In this document: positions 54,105 to 60,959 of the stretch, piece by piece
How positions within the stretch are numbered: position 1 is the first letter of the stretch
How the letters are laid out: each line of letters opens with the position of its first letter
Origin: an uncultured Rubrobacteraceae bacterium
GTDB taxonomy: Bacteria > Actinomycetota > Rubrobacteria > Rubrobacterales > Rubrobacteraceae
Length of the DNA: 60,959 nt
NCBI GenBank assembly: GCA_902806075.1
Contig: CADCVG010000110.1
Location: 1-60,959 of the forward strand
Direction of reading: 5' to 3'
Position numbers and translations under genes: made by a program
Notes under the pieces: generated by a model
Databases searched by the model: none
What the model saw: only the letters and a program-made list of their open reading frames with translations
Told to the model about the DNA's origin: nothing

Positions 54105-55076
54105 ATGATCGAGTTTAGAGACGTAAGCAAGACCTATACCGGTTCCTCGCGTCCGGTGGTCAAGGACCTCTCCTTCGAGGTGCTCGACGGGGAGATCTGT
54201 GTTCTGGTTGGTCCGTCGGGTTGCGGCAAGACGACGAGCATGCGTATGGTCAACCGCCTGATCGAGCCATCCAGCGGCGAGATCCTGATAGACGGCGAGC
54301 CGAACACCGCGATGAGCGCCACGCAGCTGCGGCGCCGCATCGGGTATGCGATCCAGCAGATAGGCCTCTTCCCCCATCGCACTATCGCCGACAACATCGC
54401 CACGGTGCCGGGGCTCGTGGGCTGGGAGAAAGCCCGCATTACGGCCCGAGTGGACGAGTTGTTGGAGCTCGTCGGGCTAGATCCCGAGCAGTACCGGGGG
54501 CGCTACCCGGCCGAGCTCTCCGGCGGCCAGCAGCAGCGGGTCGGGGTGGCGCGGGCGATGGCGGCGGATCCCCCGATCATGCTCATGGACGAGCCGTTCG
54601 GGGCGGTTGACCCTATAACGCGCCACCGCTTGCAGGACGAGTTCCTGCGCATCCAGCAGGAGATAAAGAAGACCATCGTCTTCGTCACCCACGACATAGA
54701 CGAGGCGATAAAGATGGGCGACAAGATCGCCATCCTCAAAGAGGGCGGCATCCTAGCCCAGTACGACACCCCGGAGAACATCCTCGCCGCCCCGACCTCC
54801 GAGTTCGTCTCCTCGTTCGTTGGGAGCGACCGGGTCTTGAAGAGGCTCTCGCTCATGCGCGTCTCGGAGATGGACCTGGAGCCGGCGAACGGCTCCGACA
54901 CTCTGCCCCGCATAGACGAACGGACCAACCTCAAGGACGCGCTCTCCGAGATGATCGGGGCTGGTGCCGAGCGCGGGCTCGTCGTCTCGGACCGGTCTGG
55001 CGTGCGCGGGACCATCTCGATACAGCAGATCAAGAACCTCTCCCACCGGACGGAGGCCGGGCGGCACGGTGTCTAG
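54105..55076 (+). CDS. Osmoprotectant ABC transporter ATPase (OpuC/OpuB type)
   Basis: 323 residues from ATG 54105 (AGGAGA upstream). Walker A is GPSGCGKTTS near 38, then QQIGLFPHRTI, the signature LSGGQQQRVGVARAM near 142, and Walker B IMLMDEPFGAVDP. A C-terminal segment (about 260-320) looks like one CBS unit, LVVSDRSGVRGTIS, so the usual CBS pair is shortened. It energises uptake of glycine betaine, choline or related solutes. Confidence 0.92.
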   Translation: MIEFRDVSKTYTGSSRPVVKDLSFEVLDGEICVLVGPSGCGKTTSMRMVNRLIEPSSGEILIDGEPNTAMSATQLRRRIGYAIQQIGLFPHRTIADNIATVPGLVGWEKARITARVDELLELVGLDPEQYRGRYPAELSGGQQQRVGVARAMAADPPIMLMDEPFGAVDPITRHRLQDEFLRIQQEIKKTIVFVTHDIDEAIKMGDKIAILKEGGILAQYDTPENILAAPTSEFVSSFVGSDRVLKRLSLMRVSEMDLEPANGSDTLPRIDERTNLKDALSEMIGAGAERGLVVSDRSGVRGTISIQQIKNLSHRTEAGRHGV

Positions 55077-55755
55077 CCTGGCCCTCCAGGACCTCGGGCC
55101 GAAGACCCTGGACTGGACCTGGATCTCGAACAACTTCGGGGATGAGATACTACCGGCGTTGCAGGGACACATCTTCCTCTCGCTCACCTCGGTGGCGATA
55201 GCCCTGGTTATCTCGCTCCCCATGGGCATCCTGGTCTCGCGCTACCGCAAGGCTTATCCGCCCGTCACGTTCATCACCGGCCTGCTCTTCTCGATACCGA
55301 GCCTGGCGGCTTTCATGCTACTCGTCGCCCTGCCCGGCGTGGGCCTGGGACCGGTACCGGTAATCATCGCGCTCGTCGCCTACTCGCTGCTCGTCCTGAT
55401 CCGTAACGTCGTGGCGGGGATCGACTCGGTGCCGGAGGAGACGAAGGACGCCGCCCGCGGCATGGGCCTTACTAATCGCCAGATCCTCTTCAGGGTCGAG
55501 CTACCGCTGGCGCTGCCGGTGATAGTGGCCGGTGTCAGGATAGCGACCGTAACGATTATAGGGATCGCCACCATCGGCGCGTACATAAACGGCGGCGGGC
55601 TGGGAGAGTTGATCTTCACGGGCATCAGCCGCAACTTCCCGACCCGCGTCATCGTCGGCGCGGTCCTCGCCACCCTGATGGCTGTGCTCGCGGACGTGCT
55701 GCTTCTGTGGCTGGAGCGCCGCCTGCGTCCCTGGGCGCGGGTGCGGAGGGCGTAA
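55069..55755 (+). CDS. Osmoprotectant ABC transporter permease (first)
   Basis: 228 residues from GTG 55069, overlapping the ATPase gene by eight bases. Six hydrophobic helices are visible, and the ATPase contact loop reads EETKDAARGMGLTNRQILFR. GAYINGGGLGELIFTGI is the typical end of the loop in OpuC-type permeases. It pairs with the second permease to form the channel. Confidence 0.92.
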   Translation: MSSLALQDLGPKTLDWTWISNNFGDEILPALQGHIFLSLTSVAIALVISLPMGILVSRYRKAYPPVTFITGLLFSIPSLAAFMLLVALPGVGLGPVPVIIALVAYSLLVLIRNVVAGIDSVPEETKDAARGMGLTNRQILFRVELPLALPVIVAGVRIATVTIIGIATIGAYINGGGLGELIFTGISRNFPTRVIVGAVLATLMAVLADVLLLWLERRLRPWARVRRA

Positions 55756-55758
55756 GCT

Positions 55759-56412
55759 ATGGGTAGCCTGTTTGAGGTATTCCAGAGACCGGACTTCATA
55801 ACTCAGCTCATCGTACACGTAGAGCTCTCGGCGGCGGCGCTCCTGATCGCCGTCGCCCTCGCCCTCCCCACGGCGCTTGCCGTGAGCCGCTCGGCCTTCG
55901 CCTCCAACGTGGTCATAAACATATCCAACACGGGCCGGGCCGTGCCGTCGCTGGCGATACTGGCGCTCGTCTTCCCGCTGTTGGGGTTCGGGTTCGCGCC
56001 GTCGCTCGTGGCGCTCGTGCTGCTCGCCATACCGCCCATCCTGATCAACGCCTCCACCGGCATCCGGCAGGTGAGCCCGCAGGTGATAGACGCGGCCAGA
56101 GGGATGGGGCTTTCGGGCGGCCAGATCCTGAGAAGCATCCAGCTCCCCATCGCCATGCCCGTGATTTTCGCCGGCATCCGCACCTCAGCCGTGCAGGTCG
56201 TGGCGAGCGCGACGCTTGCGACGTTCATCGGCGGCGGCGGCCTGGGGGAGCTCATAATCCTGGGGTTCCAGCGCAACGACCTGGCCGTCCAGATCGGCGG
56301 TTCTCTAGCCGTCGCGGTCCTGGCGATAATCACGGAGGTTGGCTTCGGTATCATGGAGAGGGCCTTCACGCCGAAGGGCCTGATCGTGGCGCGCAAACGC
56401 CGCGGCAAGTAG
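55759..56412 (+). CDS. Osmoprotectant ABC transporter permease (second)
   Basis: 217 residues, homologous to the preceding gene and three bases after it. The coupling loop VIDAARGMGLSGGQILRSIQ and FIGGGGLGELIILGFQ are characteristic. Two different permeases in one OpuC system are the norm. Confidence 0.92.
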   Translation: MGSLFEVFQRPDFITQLIVHVELSAAALLIAVALALPTALAVSRSAFASNVVINISNTGRAVPSLAILALVFPLLGFGFAPSLVALVLLAIPPILINASTGIRQVSPQVIDAARGMGLSGGQILRSIQLPIAMPVIFAGIRTSAVQVVASATLATFIGGGGLGELIILGFQRNDLAVQIGGSLAVAVLAIITEVGFGIMERAFTPKGLIVARKRRGK

Positions 56413-56444
56413 AAGACCTTGAAGTTAGAGAAAGGGAGACCAGA

Positions 56445-57374
56445 ATGAAGCCTAGAAAGATCCTTTACGCGGTGGCGTTCGCCGCCCTGGCGCTCGCGCT
56501 CGTGGGCTGCGGCAACGCCGGAGGAGGCGGACAGGGCGGCGGAGAGGGCGGGCCGACCATAACCGTCGGCTCGAAGAACTTCACCGAGCAGTTCATCCTC
56601 GGCGAGCTCTACGCCCAGACACTGGAGGCGAACGGATACACGGCCGAACGCTCGCTCAACCTGGGATCCGAGCAGATCGCCGATCAAGCGTTGCAGGATG
56701 GTGAGATCGACTTCTACCCCGAGTACACGGGGACGGCCCTGGTCAACATCCTCGGCTACGACGGCGAGAACCCGGAGACGCCCGAGGAGACCTACGAGGA
56801 GGCGAGAGAGCGCTACGCCGAGCGCGACCCGGCCGCCACGATGCTCACCCCCGCCGACTTCAACAACAACTACGGCATCTTCGTCCGGCGCGACGTAGCC
56901 GACGAGCAGAACATCGGTACGCTCGACGACCTTGCGGAGGCCTCAAGCGGGCTGACCTTCGCGACGTTCTCCGAGTTCCAGGACCGGGAGGACGGCTATC
57001 CGAACATGCTCGACAACTACCCCGGGCTCGACTTCGAGGAGACCGTCGTGGCGAACGACCTCGGCCTGCGGTACCAGGGCGTCTTGGACGGCGAGGCTGA
57101 CGTGGGTGTCGGCTTCCTGACCGACGGCCAGCTCACCTCCGACGAGCTCAAGATCCTGGAGGACGAGAAGGAGATCTGGCCATTCTACTACCCGGCCCCG
57201 GTGATCCGTAGCGAGGTGCTGGAGGAGAACCCGGACGTCGAGGAGATACTCAACCAGGTCTCCGCGACCCTGAACGTCGAGAACATTCGCGAGCTCAACG
57301 GCCGGGTGGATACCGGAGGGGAAGACCCCGAAGACGTCGCCGCTGACTTCCTTGCCCAACAGGGCCTGGTCTAA
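56445..57374 (+). CDS. Osmoprotectant-binding lipoprotein (OpuCC/OsmX-like)
   Basis: 309 residues. A signal peptide ending in the lipobox LVGC is followed by a glycine-rich linker. ITVGSKNFTEQFILGELYAQ and GEIDFYPEYTGTALVNILG are the ligand-binding signatures of the family. It is last in the four-gene operon 54105-57374, about 30 bp after the permease. Confidence 0.93.
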   Translation: MKPRKILYAVAFAALALALVGCGNAGGGGQGGGEGGPTITVGSKNFTEQFILGELYAQTLEANGYTAERSLNLGSEQIADQALQDGEIDFYPEYTGTALVNILGYDGENPETPEETYEEARERYAERDPAATMLTPADFNNNYGIFVRRDVADEQNIGTLDDLAEASSGLTFATFSEFQDREDGYPNMLDNYPGLDFEETVVANDLGLRYQGVLDGEADVGVGFLTDGQLTSDELKILEDEKEIWPFYYPAPVIRSEVLEENPDVEEILNQVSATLNVENIRELNGRVDTGGEDPEDVAADFLAQQGLV

Positions 57375-57386
57375 GCCAGGAGCGCC

Positions 57387-57752
57387 GTGACGGCCTTTGT
57401 CCGCATAAGACCCGAGCTCATAACCGCGCACCGCATGCGCATGGAGATGGTCAACCTCGAAGACGAGGACATCGAGAACACCATCCGCATGAAGGGCTGG
57501 GCCTGGGTCCGCGCCCGCTGGGCCTGGGTCTACGCCGGCGAGCCGGACTTTATATACCGCCAGATCCGGGAGGTCATAATCGGCCTCCCGGACATCGCCT
57601 TCAACGAAGCGGGTATCGAAGAGAGCATCCGCAGCGTCGAAGAGAAGGCCCGCAACCCCGAAGAGCGCGAGGAAGGGCTTGCGCTGCTCCGTCAAGCCTT
57701 CGAGAAGACCGGGCAGCTAGAAGAAGCCCAGAGGTTCCTCGAAGGAAGGTAG
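57387..57752 (+). CDS. Unknown soluble protein
   Basis: 121 residues from GTG 57387, 12 bp after the binding-protein gene and probably in the same transcript. Helical, with a tryptophan-rich centre (MKGWAWVRARWAWVYAG) and a charged C-terminal part with EEREEGLALLRQAFEKTG. No signal peptide or membrane span. No family was recognised. Confidence 0.65.
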   Translation: MTAFVRIRPELITAHRMRMEMVNLEDEDIENTIRMKGWAWVRARWAWVYAGEPDFIYRQIREVIIGLPDIAFNEAGIEESIRSVEEKARNPEEREEGLALLRQAFEKTGQLEEAQRFLEGR

Positions 57753-57753
57753 C

Positions 57754-58572
57754 CTACTCCTTGAGGAACGGCAACCGGTCGTACTTCACGAACCGGTTGA
57801 AGTCCGGGTAGAACCTGCTGCTAGTGACGGGCTCGCGCGAGAAGGAGGCTAGAGGCTCTCCCTCACCCTTGCCGGGCTCGCGCAGGGTTATGCTAACCTC
57901 CTCCGGGCCGAACTCGATGACGTTGTAGGACGGGGGCATGGTACCGCGTACCCGCATGCTTGAGACCGTCCCGGAGTGGATGATCCTCACGCCCGAGATG
58001 CTCCAGACGTATGGGACGTGGCGGTGCCCGGAGAGGACCACGTCTACCTTTAACTCCCGCAGGATCGCCATCACATCCCCGGCGTCGCTCAGGATGTTCA
58101 CGTCGCGGCCCGTGCCGGGGACGGCGAGGATATGGTGGTGGATCATGAGTATCTTCGGGCCCCTCTCCCACCCGCGGAACTCGGAGTCGAGCCAGGCGTA
58201 GTGCTCCCGGCCAACCTCGCCGTCGTCGAGGTCCGGCTTGGTCGAGTCGAGCACTACCACCTTCGCCTCGCCCCCGGGGAACGGGACGACGAACGCCCCC
58301 TCGCGCATCCCGAAGAGCTCCTCGAAATACCGGTAACCCACGCTCCTGGCGTCGTGGTTCCCCATCGCGTAGACCACGTTCTCACACTCGATGCGGTCCA
58401 GGTACCCCTTCGCCTCCTCGAACTCCCACCGGTAGCCCTCGGTCGTGAGGTCGCCGACCACCGCGACGAGGTCGGGTTGTAGGGCGTTGGTCTCTTCTAT
58501 GGCCGAAGAGAGGAGCTCGGGCCTGAAGAGGCCCGAACCCACGTGTATATCCGACATCTGAACTACCTTCAT
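57754..58572 (-). CDS. Metallophosphoesterase
   Basis: 272 residues. The calcineurin-like metal motifs are in order: DIHVG near 8, GDLTTEG near 40, GNHDA near 71, HHH near 145 and GHRHV near 185. The pattern is close to 3',5'-cyclic nucleotide phosphodiesterases of the CpdA type. It is cytoplasmic and faces the gene at 57387 tail to tail. The true substrate is not certain. Confidence 0.85.
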   Translation of the reverse strand: MKVVQMSDIHVGSGLFRPELLSSAIEETNALQPDLVAVVGDLTTEGYRWEFEEAKGYLDRIECENVVYAMGNHDARSVGYRYFEELFGMREGAFVVPFPGGEAKVVVLDSTKPDLDDGEVGREHYAWLDSEFRGWERGPKILMIHHHILAVPGTGRDVNILSDAGDVMAILRELKVDVVLSGHRHVPYVWSISGVRIIHSGTVSSMRVRGTMPPSYNVIEFGPEEVSITLREPGKGEGEPLASFSREPVTSSRFYPDFNRFVKYDRLPFLKE

Positions 58573-58748
58573 CCCCTACCCCCTGCTCTCCAGTTCGCTG
58601 CGAGAGAATTATGCACCTTCGCAGACCCATGGGCAGGGAGGAGGATGGTCTCCCCCACTAACTGGCGAAGCGGCGTCCGGCTCTCACTGATAGTTCCCTC
58701 GGGAGCGGGAGATCGCGGAACCGGCGATCGTGATGTTTTCCGAGCACG

Positions 58749-60167
58749 CTACCGGACCGGCGGTTCGGGTCCGCGAGCTGTCGAGCTGCTCAGGAGTTCT
58801 CTGGCCTTTCTTAGCTGCTCCTCGACGGAGCCGGGAGAGGTCGAACCGGGAGACTTCTTGTTCGCGACGCTGCCCACCGGGGTGAGGAGCTCGCGGGGCA
58901 GGTCGGCGAGCGTCGGATGCACGGCGGAGAGCTCTTCGGCGGGGAGGTCCTCCAGAGAGCTCCCTGCCTCCTCGCATCGCCGGACGAGCTCACCGACCGC
59001 CCGGTGCGCCTCCCTAAACGGTACGCCCCGCCCCGCCAGGAAGTCGGCGAGCTCGGTCGCGAGCGCGAATCCACCCGCCGCCTCCCTCATGCTCGCACCG
59101 TCGAAGGAGGCGGTGCGCAGCATCTCCGGCAGCACGGCGAGAACGGCAAGGACCGAGTCGACCGAGTCGAAGAGGGGCTCCTTGTCCTCCTGCAGGTCCT
59201 TGGAGTAGCCTAGGGGGAGTCCCTTGAGGGTGACGAGCAGCGCGTTCAGGTTGCCGATGAGGCGTCCGGCTTTGCCGCGCATTAGCTCGTAGGCATCCGG
59301 GTTCTTCTTCTGAGGCATGATCGAGGACCCCGAAGAGTAGGCGTCGTCGAGCGTGGCGAACCCGAACTCCGCAGAGGTCCACAACACCCACTCCTCCCCG
59401 AGCCTGCTGAGATGTACTCCGAGCACCGCGCAGGCATAGAGCAGGTCAAGGGCGAAATCCCTCTCGGAGACGGCGTCAAGTGAGTTGACGAGCGGCCGCA
59501 TCTCTAGAGCTTCAGCCGTGAGCGCGGGCTCCACCGGATGCGGCGTCCCGCCCAGCGCCGCCGCCCCCAGAGGGGAGACGCTCGCTGACTCGTGGGCGGC
59601 GTCGAGGCGCACGAGGTCGCGCGCGAACGACCAGAAGTGTGCGAGGAGGTGGTGGGAGAGAAGTATCGGCTGGGCTCGCTGGAGGTGTGTGTAGCCGGGG
59701 AGTATGAGATCCCCGTGCCTCCCGGCGACCTCGGCGAGCGCGCGCATCGCCTCAAGCAGACCGGCCCGTATCTCCCCGGCCGCGCCCCGGACGAAGAGGT
59801 GGAGGTCGAGGGCGACCTGGTCGTTGCGGCTACGGCCCGTGTGCAGCTTGAGCGCCACGTCCCCGACGATCCCGCGCAGACGCCGCTCCACGGCTGTATG
59901 CACGTCCTCGTCCGCGAGCGTCCACTCGAAGCTCCCCGCCTCGACCTCCTCCAACACCGCCCGTAACCCTCGCACCAACTCCTCCGCCTCCTCCCTGGAG
60001 ACGATCCCCTTCTCGCCCAGCATCCGCGCGTGGGCGATGGAGCCCCGGATGTCGTACGGGGCGAGCCGGGCGTCGAAGGGGATGGAGGCGTTTAGCTGCT
60101 CGAATGCTTCAGCCGGGGAGGCCGCGAACCTGCCGCCCCAGAGGGGGCTTTTATCTCTCTCGTTCAT
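58749..60167 (-). CDS. argH: Argininosuccinate lyase
   Basis: 472 residues of the fumarase/aspartase superfamily. SSIMPQKKNPDAYELMRGKA near 285 holds the catalytic serine loop, TGRSRNDQVALDL near 112 and GYTHLQRAQPILLSHHLLAH near 158 (with the catalytic histidine) match ArgH. It gives arginine and fumarate from argininosuccinate. argG is not in the window. The C-terminal ~40 residues are poorly conserved. Confidence 0.95.
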   Translation of the reverse strand: MNERDKSPLWGGRFAASPAEAFEQLNASIPFDARLAPYDIRGSIAHARMLGEKGIVSREEAEELVRGLRAVLEEVEAGSFEWTLADEDVHTAVERRLRGIVGDVALKLHTGRSRNDQVALDLHLFVRGAAGEIRAGLLEAMRALAEVAGRHGDLILPGYTHLQRAQPILLSHHLLAHFWSFARDLVRLDAAHESASVSPLGAAALGGTPHPVEPALTAEALEMRPLVNSLDAVSERDFALDLLYACAVLGVHLSRLGEEWVLWTSAEFGFATLDDAYSSGSSIMPQKKNPDAYELMRGKAGRLIGNLNALLVTLKGLPLGYSKDLQEDKEPLFDSVDSVLAVLAVLPEMLRTASFDGASMREAAGGFALATELADFLAGRGVPFREAHRAVGELVRRCEEAGSSLEDLPAEELSAVHPTLADLPRELLTPVGSVANKKSPGSTSPGSVEEQLRKARELLSSSTARGPEPPVR

Positions 60168-60272
60168 GTGCGGCAGTTTAGCCGAACGGTGGCAGACAGT
60201 TGGCCTCTTTGAAGAGGCGCCGGTCCCTCAACGGAAGTAGAATTGCAGAGACACAATACGAGGAGGCCAAAG

Positions 60273-60695
60273 ATGCGAGGATCGGCAGGCGTTCTTTACT
60301 GGGCCGTGATCGGGCTACTGGCTCTCTTCGGCCTTTATGTGTCGGTTCTCGCAGAGTTGCCCCTCTACTTGTTGCTGGTTCCCGCTGCGCTAATCCTCTT
60401 TGGTATGTGGTGGCCTGGACTCAGGTATTCGGGGGCGTTTCTGGTCGTTCTCGGAGGATACCCGGCACTGCTCATCTCCAGCGCTGTTTTGAGCCAAGGC
60501 ATCAATGCGGACTGGTCGTGCTCGAGGGTAGCGTTCGACGGTATCGGCAACCCCAACGGAGGAACCGGCGCTTGCACCACGATCTCCATTGACCTCGTCG
60601 TAATCGGTCTGGTCTTCTGGGCGGTTACTCTCTCCGGAGTTGCCCTGCTGTATATCTTGCCGCAGCGCGCGCATTCCCGCGCCACTTCCGCTTAG
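60273..60695 (+). CDS. Unknown membrane protein
   Basis: 140 residues from ATG 60273, with GAGGAGG upstream. Four hydrophobic segments (about 5-24, 27-46, 50-70 and 106-128); a hydrophilic loop between segments 3 and 4 has two cysteines (DWSCSRVAF and GTGACTTIS) that may form a disulphide outside the cell. No family was recognised. Confidence 0.7.
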   Translation: MRGSAGVLYWAVIGLLALFGLYVSVLAELPLYLLLVPAALILFGMWWPGLRYSGAFLVVLGGYPALLISSAVLSQGINADWSCSRVAFDGIGNPNGGTGACTTISIDLVVIGLVFWAVTLSGVALLYILPQRAHSRATSA

Positions 60696-60741
60696 AAGGA
60701 TCGTTCCGGGCGGGTTCACGGAGAGCCGCCCGGAATGATCG

Positions 60742-60959
60742 CTATCCGGCTTTGCGAGCAGACTCGGCGAGGGGGTCGGCGCGCAGCATGTCCCTCCGGT
60801 ACTTCCTGACGGCGGACTTGAGCGTGCTGAGACCCAGGGTAGCATTGCGCGTGCGACTGCCCACGGCCTCGCGTCCGACCCGGTCCACGAAGGCGTCGTA
60901 GTCGAGGGCGAGGACCTCGTCCATCGTGAGCCCGTCGTTCGTTACCTGCTCCAGGATCA
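60742..60959 (-). CDS. Unknown protein, 3' part (5' end outside window)
   Basis: The minus-strand frame is open to the window end, so the gene probably starts to the right. The visible end reads LTMDEVLALDYDAFVDRVGR and finishes RADPLAESARKAG. It is charged and helical. Too short to assign. Confidence 0.5.
   Translation of the reverse strand, partial: ILEQVTNDGLTMDEVLALDYDAFVDRVGREAVGSRTRNATLGLSTLKSAVRKYRRDMLRADPLAESARKAG

Overview
The window is 61 kb of high-GC bacterial chromosome. Lipoprotein and Tat signals, the split PurS/PurQ/PurL enzyme, frequent GTG/TTG starts and the very many acyl-CoA genes suggest an actinobacterium, most likely Rubrobacter or a relative. The genus is an inference; no rRNA is present.

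Left part (1-5.2 kb): the end of a carboxymuconolactone-decarboxylase-like gene, a metallo-beta-lactamase-fold hydrolase, the C-terminal half of a tyrosine integrase, and an overlapping two-gene unit made of a HEPN-like protein and an unrecognised partner.

Island (5.24-33.37 kb): an exact 50-bp direct repeat lies at 5240-5289 and again at 33323-33372. The right copy is the 3' part of an intact tRNA-Val(UAC) gene and the left copy is only that 3' part. This is the usual mark of an integrase-mediated insertion into a tRNA gene, so about 28.1 kb between the repeats is read as a genomic island. Its cargo is almost all on the minus strand and concerns acyl-CoA chemistry: three acyl-CoA dehydrogenases, AMP- and ADP-forming acyl-CoA ligases, a two-subunit CoA-transferase, enoyl-CoA hydratase, two 3-hydroxyacyl-CoA dehydrogenases and a thiolase. 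Uptake would be by a tripartite tricarboxylate transporter (TctA, TctB and two TctC proteins), with a malate/lactate-type dehydrogenase next to it. Together they look like import of a carboxylic acid, CoA activation and beta-oxidation. An IS630 element (14.68-15.68 kb) splits the island, and its right third is decaying: frameshifted or truncated dehydratase, SDR, ComB, acyl-CoA ligase and zinc-ribbon genes, then a frameshifted IS256 element that separates a 19-residue integrase tail from the rest of the island.

Core part (33.3-47 kb): tRNA-Val, tRNA-Glu and tRNA-Lys genes, a PsiE-like membrane protein, and a compact de novo purine operon, transcribed purA-D-E-B-C-S-Q-L-F-M-N-H on the minus strand with overlapping or nearly abutting genes. 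No purK is seen.

Right part (47-61 kb): an orphan Tat-exported solute-binding protein, a ParB/SbnI-like protein, tRNA-Pro, a resolvase-like protein without the catalytic serine, small membrane proteins, remnants of an epimerase gene and an IS1595-type transposase, a HicBA pair with frameshifted HicA, an FAD-dependent oxidoreductase, an OpuC-type osmoprotectant ABC transporter, a metallophosphoesterase, argH and two unknown genes at the edge. All assignments come from reading translations and motifs; no database search was possible.
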